Source: Acidobacteriota bacterium
Lineage (GTDB): Bacteria > Acidobacteriota > Blastocatellia > Pyrinomonadales > Pyrinomonadaceae
NCBI GenBank assembly: GCA_020200155.1
Contig: JAIVJG010000159.1
Coordinates: 1-36,008 of the forward strand
Reading direction: 5' to 3'
Length of the DNA: 36,008 bases
The notes beneath the pieces are model-generated. The model did not search any database and was not told where the DNA came from. It was given only the letters and a program-made list of their open reading frames with translations. Both the position numbers and the translations under genes were made by a program. Below are positions 1 through 5,966 of this stretch, in pieces. Each line of letters starts with the position of its first letter. Positions within the stretch are counted from its first letter, which is position 1.

Positions 1-371
1 AAATGCGGCGTGATGACGAGCACGGCGTCGGCCCCGGCGCGTGACGCGCTCGCCGCTTCGCGGACAGTGCCGCGCGTGCTCTGCGCGCCGACGCCGACGA
101 TGAAAGCCATGCTTTCAGGAACACTCTCGCGCGCCGCTTCGACGACCTTCAAACGCTCGTGCTCGTCGAGGTGCACGCGCTCGCCCGTCGAGCCGAGCGC
201 GACGTGGCCGCTGATGCCTGTCTCGTTCCAGCGCGCGATGTTTTCGCGAATGGCGCGTGCGTCCACTTCACCGCCCGCGTCGAAGGGAGTGGGGAAAGGA
301 ATTAGTATCCCGCGCAGTTTGCTGTTGAGAGTTTTGTCAGACAATGAATGCCGCTCGACCGAGTTGTTCAT
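1..371 (-). CDS. Dihydrodipicolinate synthase (DapA) family aldolase, N-terminal part
   Basis: The gene starts at the ATG at 371 and runs off the left edge, leaving about 123 residues. What is visible is the first half of a DapA-type TIM barrel: the opening strand RGILIPFPTPF, the substrate loop ALGSTGERVHLDEHER (in place of the GTTGE of true DapA), then GVGAQSTRGTVREA and a strand ending ADAVLVITPH. Members are Schiff-base lyases or aldolases acting on 2-oxo acids. The Schiff-base lysine would lie in the missing half. The GSTGE loop and overall look fit the broader family (for example 4-hydroxy-2-oxoglutarate aldolase-like members) as well as lysine biosynthesis, so no symbol is given. It lies 73 bp downstream of the DUF790 nuclease on the same strand and may be read with it. 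No strong ribosome binding site is visible before the ATG. Confidence 0.85.
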   Translation of the reverse strand, partial: MNNSVERHSLSDKTLNSKLRGILIPFPTPFDAGGEVDARAIRENIARWNETGISGHVALGSTGERVHLDEHERLKVVEAARESVPESMAFIVGVGAQSTRGTVREAASASRAGADAVLVITPH

Positions 372-444
372 GTTTTTTCAAGCCGGTGCATTATAACAGC
401 CGGAGCGCGGAAGGCAGAAAGCGGACGGGAAGCATGCGACACGT

Positions 445-1650
445 TCAAGCCTCTTCGGAAATGATCTTGTCGGCCATCAACTCGACGAGGGCCGGGTCGA
501 GCTTCCTCTTGAAAACGATGGTGTGCGGCGGGATAGTGGTCAAAGGGTCGCGGCTGCCGCGTAGGTCTTCCCAGGCGGCGATGATGAAATGCTTCAGTCG
601 CGCGTGCTCGAATTCTCTCAAGCGTTGGCGGAGATAATCCGGCGTCCAGAAGCCGAGTATCTCAAGATAAACGTCCCGGCCCGACGGGTGGCGTATCACG
701 TAGTCGGGGATGAACGCGCTGTCGCCGAGGTCTATCACCTCGCTGCTCGCCTCCAGCGTCCACGCGCTCTCCGCACGCGCCCAACTCTCCGCCAGTTTCT
801 CGACGACCGGATTCTGGTAGCTCGCGACGTTCATGTAGTGAGAGCGCAGTTGCGTCTGCTCGCTGCTCAACTCGAAGAAGACGACGCTGCCCGGCTTCGT
901 CGAGACTTCGGCGCGCATCCGCCAGTTCGCGCAGAGCAGGAGCGCGGGCAGAAAGACCGCCATCTGTATGCCGTATTTCTGCGAGCGTTGAAAGATGGAG
1001 ACCGGCCCGTCGAGGCGGATTTCGTAGCCGTCGCGCGAGTTTCCCTTGACGCTGTGAATCAAACGATAGGCTTTGATCGCGCCGAACAACTCTCGATAAC
1101 CTTCGGCGCTCTGCGGCGCGACCCACAGGCGCATCTCCACGCAGCGATAGAGCAGCGCCTGCGCCTGCGCGAGATTGTAGAGGTCGAGCAACTCGCGCGC
1201 GGCGAGCGGCTCGAACGTCGTGATCCTTTGATTCTCCGGCAAGTCCGCGTACAAGCCTTCGAGCAACACGTCCGGCCCGCACGCGAGTTCGACGGCGACC
1301 TGTCCGACGAGTTCCGCGCGTGCATCTTCGCCGACGATCGGATGCTGCGCCCTCGCCTTGAGAAAAAGCGCACGGCGAATCTCGACCGGGTCAACGCTCA
1401 CGCCCGTCTCAAACTCGCAGCGATCCGTGAGCAGCTTGATAAGGCCGCGCAGGATTTTGTAGTCCGTCCCCGTGCCGACATATTCCTGCAACTCCTGCTC
1501 AAGCTCTGCGCGCGTGTTCCCTTCGTGGCGGCTGAAGACGTTGATTAAATCTTCGGCTTCCCGTAGATGCTTCGCGTCTTCAGTCTTCACGTAGCGCGGC
1601 CTGATCTGGTCGCCGCGTTGCCAGCTTAATGCGAGGTCGGCGGTTAACAT
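445..1650 (-). CDS. DUF790 / Bax1-like nuclease, partner of XPB helicase
   Basis: This 401-residue protein matches the DUF790 family, predicted RecB-like nucleases that include archaeal Bax1, the nuclease partner of the XPB helicase. The C-terminal part carries a PD-(D/E)XK-like signature: FIPDYVIRHPSGRDVYLEI followed by GFWTPDYLRQRL, where the D of PDY and the E of LEI would bind metal. The N-terminal part, LSWQRGDQIRPRYV with a helical EAEDLINVFSRHEG, is typical of the family. It lies just downstream of a bacterial XPB homologue, the gene order known for this pair. The reading frame is open throughout with no sign of decay, although the neighbouring helicase is broken. The start is an ATG at 1650 without a recognisable ribosome binding site. 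A short repeat separates it from the helicase stop, so coupling to upstream translation may have been lost. Confidence 0.85.
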   Translation of the reverse strand: MLTADLALSWQRGDQIRPRYVKTEDAKHLREAEDLINVFSRHEGNTRAELEQELQEYVGTGTDYKILRGLIKLLTDRCEFETGVSVDPVEIRRALFLKARAQHPIVGEDARAELVGQVAVELACGPDVLLEGLYADLPENQRITTFEPLAARELLDLYNLAQAQALLYRCVEMRLWVAPQSAEGYRELFGAIKAYRLIHSVKGNSRDGYEIRLDGPVSIFQRSQKYGIQMAVFLPALLLCANWRMRAEVSTKPGSVVFFELSSEQTQLRSHYMNVASYQNPVVEKLAESWARAESAWTLEASSEVIDLGDSAFIPDYVIRHPSGRDVYLEILGFWTPDYLRQRLREFEHARLKHFIIAAWEDLRGSRDPLTTIPPHTIVFKRKLDPALVELMADKIISEEA

Positions 1651-1667
1651 AGTTCGTCAATAAAGAA

Positions 1668-1693
1668 GCAGGGACGGAAGCGCCTGCCCCTAC
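1668..1693 (-). repeat. REP-like short palindromic element (GTAGGGGC head)
   Basis: Read on the minus strand the element begins GTAGGGGCAGGCGC and ends GTCCCTGC. The arms GCAGG (1668-1672) and CCTGC (1683-1687) are inverted. The TAG of the GTAG head is the stop codon of the helicase remnant. A related sequence lies at 20622-20645 on the same strand (AGGGGCGGGCGTGCCCGTC). GTAG-headed short palindromes are the usual form of REP elements, but only two diverged copies fall in this window, so the family assignment is tentative. Confidence 0.4.
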
Positions 1694-2614
1694 AAAGTAA
1701 GCGAACCCTGAGACGTACTCTCGCGAAACTGCTCGCCGCTGCCGCGCCGTTTACTGATGCCCTCTTCGGTAGTGTCGCGCGTCACGACTTCGTACAGAGT
1801 GGCTTCCTTGTCGGGCGTCTTACGCAGGATGCGACCGAGACGCTGGATGTGCTCGCGCGTCGAGCCGGAGCCGGAGAGAACAATGGCGACCGCTGCTTCC
1901 GGAATGTTGACGCCCTCGTTCAGAACTTTTGAAGTCGCGAGCGCCAGCACCTCGCCCTTGTTGAAGGCTTCGAGCCATGCGCGGCGCTCCTTGATGCCGG
2001 TCTCGTGCGTAATCGCGGGGATCAGAAATTGGCGCGAGATGCGATAGACCATCTCGTTCTCGGCGGTGAAGATGAGCACGCGGTCGCGACGGTGACGGCG
2101 GAGCAGTTCGGCCAGCACGCGGAGCTTCGAGTCCGTGCCGAGCGCGATGCGCTTCGACTCGCGGTAGGCCATCATCGCGCGGCGGCCCTCCTGGCTCCGC
2201 GCGCTCGCGGCGATGAACATCTGCCAGCCGTGCAGAGAACTCAGGCCGATGCCCTTCTCGTTCAGGAAGCGCCGGAAAATTTCCCGCTCGCGTTCATAAG
2301 CCGCGCGCTCCTCCGCGCTCAGTTGGACGTTTAAGCGCACGACGCTGTAGTCGGCGAGATACTCGCCCGCCAGTTCGTGCGTCTCGCGGCGGAAGACGAT
2401 GGGGCCATTCGTGGTAAGCGCGTGCCCGGTCTTCGTAAGGAGTCCCGCCGCGAATTAAATCTTTGACGACGTGGCGATACTCCCAGGCAGGAGCGCGCCA
2501 GCGCAGCACACGCTCGTCCCAACGAAACGCCGAGGGCACGCGCGCCGGCGCGCACGCGCCGTCGAGCACGAGCGTCCCGGCGTCAAATCGCAGTACAAGC
2601 GGCGTCCCATTCAT
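1690..2614 (-). pseudogene. XPB/Rad25-type DNA helicase with helicase domain 1 deleted
   Basis: Two pieces of one helicase lie in different reading frames. The N-terminal piece starts at the ATG at 2614 (MNGTPLVLRFDAGTLVLDG, then VLRWRAPAWEYRHVVKDLI and YEDRARAYHE) and looks like the N-terminal domain of bacterial XPB homologues. After about 2405 the sequence jumps to GPIVFRRETHELAGEY in the other frame, which continues to 1690. That piece holds the second RecA-like domain: motif IV (VLIFTAENEM), motif V (TSKVLNEGVNIPEA) and motif VI (HIQRLGRILRK). Motifs I (GxGKT), Ia, II (DExH) and III, roughly 200 residues in the family, are absent, and the C-terminal frame has a stop (TAA) at about 2457. 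The product cannot be an ATPase as it stands. Spacing to ssb is 25 bp. Either a genuine deletion or an assembly error could explain it; the DNA alone does not decide. Confidence 0.8.
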
Positions 2615-2639
2615 CGCGCGTAAAAGCCCGGCACGCTGC

Positions 2640-3101
2640 TTAGAAAGGAATTTCGTCGTCGTCCAAGTCCGCCGAGGGTGTCTGGGCGTCTGAAGTGCGA
2701 GCCGCGCCCTGGCCTGCGCCCTGCGCGGACTGCCGCACGGGAACGCCTTCGCGATCACCGCCGCCGCCGCCGCCCGCGCTGTCTATGAAGTGCACATCGC
2801 TGGCGTTGACTTCGAGTGTGTGGCGCGGCTTGCCTTCCTTGTCCGTCCACTCCTCAACGTGCAGGCGACCCTCGACGTAGACGCTCCGGCCCTTCGTCAG
2901 GTATTTCGAGACGGTCTCGGCCTGCCTGCCCCAGACGTTGACCCTGAACCACGTCGTGATGTCTATTTGCTCGCCCGACTTATCCTTGCGGCGCTCGTTC
3001 GTCGCCATCGTGAACGTGCTGACCGCAGTGCCCTGCGGCGTGTAGCGCAGTTCCGGGTCGCGGCCAAGGTTTCCGACGATAATGATTTTGTTGAAGGACA
3101 T
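2640..3101 (-). CDS. ssb: Single-stranded DNA-binding protein
   Basis: This is a 153-residue SSB with the full N-terminal OB fold (about residues 1-105). It starts MSFNKIIIVGNLGRDPELRY, followed by GTAVSTFTMATNERR, ITTWFRVNVWGRQAE, KYLTKGRSVYVEGRLHVEEW and HTLEVNASDVHFID. A glycine-rich linker of six consecutive glycines and a Q/A-rich stretch follow. The protein ends in the acidic tip DLDDDEIPF, the peptide through which SSB recruits repair and replication proteins. It binds single-stranded DNA as a homotetramer during replication, recombination and repair. The start ATG is preceded by GAGCGAGAG-type purines. It heads the group ssb, XPB remnant, DUF790 nuclease, after a 213-bp gap from ribonuclease Z, which may contain its promoter. 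Confidence 0.97.
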   Translation of the reverse strand: MSFNKIIIVGNLGRDPELRYTPQGTAVSTFTMATNERRKDKSGEQIDITTWFRVNVWGRQAETVSKYLTKGRSVYVEGRLHVEEWTDKEGKPRHTLEVNASDVHFIDSAGGGGGGDREGVPVRQSAQGAGQGAARTSDAQTPSADLDDDEIPF

Positions 3102-3314
3102 ATCTCTCGCTCCTCATCTCTGCTGACAGTTAGCTTTCGCCCGCCCGCAACGCTCCATCAGCAAGCATTCGTTGCAAGCGCGGCACATCGTACCACACAC
3201 GACAGCCGTTAGTACACAACGGCACTCAAACGGAAAAGACGCGGAAGACCTTACGGGCGTGAAGTCCGAAAGGCAAGCGGCCTACGTATCGCCTTCAAAC
3301 CTGCGCGCGGCAAT

Positions 3315-4259
3315 TCAGGATTCCGGCGGCTGATGCCTCGGCACTTCAATGGACATGAAGTCGCGCGCCATCTCCGTCCGTGGGAAAACGGAGCGCGCCT
3401 CGCGTAGCAACTCGCCCGGCTCAATCGCGTTGCCTTCGGCGTAGCGCGGGCTGAAGTGCGTGATGATTAACTGCCCGGCTCCCGCTTCCACAGCGACCCG
3501 CGCGGCCATCGCCGCCGTCGAATGCAGGCTGCGTTGCGCGAGATGCTCATCGTCCCGCGTGAATGTGGCTTCGTGAATCAGCACGTCGGCCCCGCGCGCT
3601 AGTTCGACGGCGCTTTGGCAGTAGATCGTGTCCGTACAATAGACGACGCTCCGGCCAGTCTCCGTCGGGCCGCTGAAGTCCGCGCCGTCGAACTTGCGCC
3701 CGTCCGGAAGCGTGACGCGCTCGCCGCGCTTGAGCCTGCCGTAGAGCGGCCCGGCGGGAATGCCTGCGGCTCGCGCCTTCTCCAAGTCGAAACTGCCGGG
3801 GCGATCCTTCTCCGTCACACGGTAGGCGAACGAGGGCAGGCGATGTTTCAAGGGAGCGCAACTGACGCTGAACTCCCCATCCTCGAAAATCTCGCCTGCT
3901 TCTACCGTGCGTACCGGGACGGGGTACGAGTAGCGCGTCTGTGTGAGTTCGCCGCACTCGCGCACGTACTGTTCCAGCCCGCGCGGGCCATACACCTCAA
4001 TGCCCTGCGAGTGGCCCGACATCCCGCACGTCGCGAGCAGTCCCAACAGGCCGAAGAGGTGATCGCCGTGCAGGTGCGTGATGAAGATGCGCGTGATCTG
4101 GCTGATGTTGAGCTGGCTGCGGAGGAGTTGGTGCTGCGTGCCCTCGCCGCAGTCAAAGAGCCAGACCTCTCCGCGTTGCGGCAGACGCAGTGCGACGCAC
4201 GACACGTTGCGCGAGCGCGTCGGCACACCGGCGCTGGTTCCGAGAAAAGTTATCTGCAA
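3315..4259 (-). CDS. rnz: Ribonuclease Z (tRNase Z, short form)
   Basis: A 314-residue metallo-beta-lactamase-fold endonuclease that trims the 3' trailer of tRNA precursors. It opens MQITFLGTSAGVPTRSRNVS, the usual RNase Z start. The metal-binding motif THLHGDHLFGLLGL is at about residues 61-74. The histidine of APLKHRLPSFAYR, the aspartate of YCTDTIY, the HEATF motif and the late ITHFSPRY complete the two-zinc site. GPLYGRLKRGERVTLPDGR corresponds to the flexible arm that grips the tRNA elbow. Length matches the bacterial short form. It follows the DNA glycosylase by 19 bp, so yceH, glycosylase and rnz are probably one transcript. Confidence 0.96.
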   Translation of the reverse strand: MQITFLGTSAGVPTRSRNVSCVALRLPQRGEVWLFDCGEGTQHQLLRSQLNISQITRIFITHLHGDHLFGLLGLLATCGMSGHSQGIEVYGPRGLEQYVRECGELTQTRYSYPVPVRTVEAGEIFEDGEFSVSCAPLKHRLPSFAYRVTEKDRPGSFDLEKARAAGIPAGPLYGRLKRGERVTLPDGRKFDGADFSGPTETGRSVVYCTDTIYCQSAVELARGADVLIHEATFTRDDEHLAQRSLHSTAAMAARVAVEAGAGQLIITHFSPRYAEGNAIEPGELLREARSVFPRTEMARDFMSIEVPRHQPPES

Positions 4260-4278
4260 AGTTTAATCAGCTTTCGTT

Positions 4279-4926
4279 CTAAGCCTTGCGGCTGACGTAG
4301 GCGTTTCCTTTGAGCCAGAAGCGCCAGGGCTTCGCGGCAAACTCTTCGGCGTAGGCGATGCCTATGCGCGGGCCGGCGGTGATGTCAACAGGGATTATTT
4401 CTTCGCCTGCATCTTCAAGCCACACGCGCTCGCCGAGCAAGTCTGCACGGTCGTAGCTGCGGTCAATGCCGAGAGCGCGGCACAGCTTGCCCGGCCCGCT
4501 CGTCAACTCCCTGTCCGGCCTGTCCGGGCGGCGGCGACGCATCCACTCGATGCCCTCCTCAGGTTCGAGCGCACGTATGAGCACGGCGTGCGGCGTGCCC
4601 GCCGCGCCCGCCACGACGTTGAACTGGTGGTGCATGCCGTAGACGAAAAAGACGTAGACGGTGCCGCCGACGGCGTACATCGTCTCTGTGCGCGCGGTGC
4701 GGCGGTGGCCGTAGGAGTGCGCCGCCTTGTCCTCCGCGCCGAGGTAGGCTTCCGTCTCGACGATGCGGCCAGAGACGCGCGTGCCGTCCGGCGCGGGGAT
4801 GACCAGACGTTTCCCCAACAACTCGCGCGCGACGAGCAGTGTGTCTTCGCGCGTATAAAACCTGCGCGGAAGTTTGGCCGCCCTCGCGCGGGCCTTCCGT
4901 TTACTCAAACTGTTTCCTGAACTCAT
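4279..4926 (-). CDS. mpg: 3-methyladenine DNA glycosylase (AAG/MPG family)
   Basis: A 215-residue alkyladenine DNA glycosylase, a base-excision repair enzyme that removes alkylated and deaminated purines. Family landmarks in order: FYTREDTLLVARELLGKRL, then RIVETEAYLGAEDKAAHSYG, where the glutamate of VETEAY activates the attacking water. MYAVGGTVYVFFVYGMH holds the DNA-intercalating tyrosine region. FNVVAG, PHAVLIRALEP and LTSGPGKLCRALGI follow. The frame stays open up to 5157, but those 77 extra residues are an arginine-rich shadow of yceH. The ATG at 4926 fits the family length and overlaps the end of yceH by 26 bp, suggesting translational coupling. A basic N-terminal tail (SLSKRKARARAAKLPRR) precedes the fold. 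Confidence 0.94.
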   Translation of the reverse strand: MSSGNSLSKRKARARAAKLPRRFYTREDTLLVARELLGKRLVIPAPDGTRVSGRIVETEAYLGAEDKAAHSYGHRRTARTETMYAVGGTVYVFFVYGMHHQFNVVAGAAGTPHAVLIRALEPEEGIEWMRRRRPDRPDRELTSGPGKLCRALGIDRSYDRADLLGERVWLEDAGEEIIPVDITAGPRIGIAYAEEFAAKPWRFWLKGNAYVSRKA

Positions 4927-5599
4927 CGAATTGCCGTTGCATCTCCGCCAACTCCCGGCGCAGCGTCTCGACCTCCGATTCCAGCGCGGCCAATCTTTCG
5001 TTCTCCGCGCGTGCTTCGAGCGTCGCGGCTTCGGCGCGCGGCGGGCGCGGCTCACGCGGCTCCGGCTCCGGCGCGACCTCGCCGGACAGAAGGTGCGCGT
5101 AGCGTGCCTCCTTGCGACCGGGCTGGCGCGGCAGCCGGGCGACAAGCGACTGCTCATCGTCCTTCCTGTTCGCCAGACCTTCGAGCGTGGCCTCGACTTC
5201 CGGCAGGTCTTTGAAGTTGTAGAGACGCGTCGTGCGCCCGCGTACCTCGCCGACGGTTTGCGCCCCGCGCAGCATCAGCACGCACATGACGGCCAGTTCC
5301 TGCGGCGTCAGCCGGAAAATCTCCACCATCACGTGCTTGTACTTCGGCACGCGGCTGTCGCTGCCGTAGAAGATGTAGACGAGATTCTTCTCGCGCAACG
5401 TTTCAAGCGCGTGCGCCACGGTCTTTTCGTCGAACGAGACGACGGGGTCGCGGTTCGATGTCTGGTTGCAGGCGTGCATCAGCGCGTTCAGCGTCAGCGG
5501 ATAATACTCCGGCGTCGTCACCTGCTTCTCGACCAGCGAGCCGACGACGCGCACTTCCGTCTCATTCAACAAGGCGTCCACAGTCTCCGTTCCCTTCAA
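4901..5599 (-). CDS. yceH: YceH family protein (DUF480, winged-helix pair)
   Basis: A 232-residue member of the DUF480/YceH family, whose structure is two winged-helix domains; the cellular role is not established. Typical segments are LNETEVRVVGSLVEKQVTTPEYYPLTLNALMHACNQ (the conserved opening, about residues 11-46), FDEKTVAHALETLR, LTPQELAVMCVLMLRGAQT and LVARLPRQPGRKEARYAHL. The C-terminal 40 residues form a predicted coiled coil (ERLAALESEVETLRRELAEM region) after a proline/glutamate-rich linker. The start is TTG at 5599, preceded at good distance by AGGTGA; a GTG six codons later at 5581 is a possible alternative. It leads the yceH-mpg-rnz group. Confidence 0.92.
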   Translation of the reverse strand: MKGTETVDALLNETEVRVVGSLVEKQVTTPEYYPLTLNALMHACNQTSNRDPVVSFDEKTVAHALETLREKNLVYIFYGSDSRVPKYKHVMVEIFRLTPQELAVMCVLMLRGAQTVGEVRGRTTRLYNFKDLPEVEATLEGLANRKDDEQSLVARLPRQPGRKEARYAHLLSGEVAPEPEPREPRPPRAEAATLEARAENERLAALESEVETLRRELAEMQRQFDEFRKQFE

Positions 5600-5656
5600 C
5601 CGAATTCACCTACGGTCGCAACTCACGCCGGCATTTCGTTCGTCAACAGAATTTCA

Positions 5657-5686
5657 TTGACACTATAGGACGGTCAAGTGTATAAG
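5657..5686 (+). promoter_or_regulatory. Candidate sigma-70 promoter for the patatin gene
   Basis: TTGACA at 5657-5662 matches the -35 consensus fully. TATAAG at 5681-5686 follows after an 18-bp spacer (GTATAA with 17). It points toward the patatin gene, whose ATG is about 280 bp further on, so the leader would be long. Confidence 0.4.
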
Positions 5687-5819
5687 CCACGGCGTCGCAA
5701 CTTTGCCGTCGTTGTTCTCACGATACGTCCCCATGCCGGAAGCGACCTCGCGCCATTATTCACGTTGATTCCAAGTCCAAAACGCCGGCGCGAAGTTGAG
5801 CATACTTGACAGCTTGCTT

Positions 5820-5833
5820 GTGAGATTTCTCAC
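5820..5833. promoter_or_regulatory. Palindromic operator-like site upstream of the patatin gene
   Basis: GTGAGATTTCTCAC is a perfect 6-bp dyad around TT. It sits immediately 3' of a TTGACA box (5806-5811) and inside a larger GC-rich inverted repeat (5783-5792 with 5853-5862). The size and placement suit a regulator-binding site; no regulator gene is adjacent. Confidence 0.35.
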
Positions 5834-5966
5834 CATGGAAACATCCACCTGACGCGCCGGCGCTGGCCTAAACAGCACGCAGCGCGAAGTATAGTCCCGG
5901 CCACAGACTCAAAAACCCACGCTCCATTTATCACCGGAGCAGAAACTTGAAAGGCACTCCACGAAG

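Larger units (their letters stand above)
5600..5966. other. Divergent intergenic region between yceH and the patatin gene
   Basis: No gene is seen in these 367 bases. The stretch must hold the promoters of both divergent genes. It contains a candidate plus-strand sigma-70 promoter near 5657-5686, a perfect inverted repeat of CGCCGGCGCG (5783-5792 and 5853-5862), and inside that pair a dyad GTGAGATTTCTCAC (5820-5833). A second TTGACA at 5806-5811 lies directly upstream of the dyad but lacks a clear -10 element. The arrangement would suit an operator upstream of the patatin gene, but this is inference. Confidence 0.5.

Noticed and set aside
4927-5157. N-terminal extension of the DNA glycosylase frame by 77 residues
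   Set aside because: Arg/Ser-rich sequence mirrors yceH in another frame; family length and overlap favour ATG 4926.
5806-5834. Second promoter upstream of the patatin gene starting at TTGACA 5806
   Set aside because: No acceptable -10 box at 16-18 bases; kept only as a note beside the dyad.
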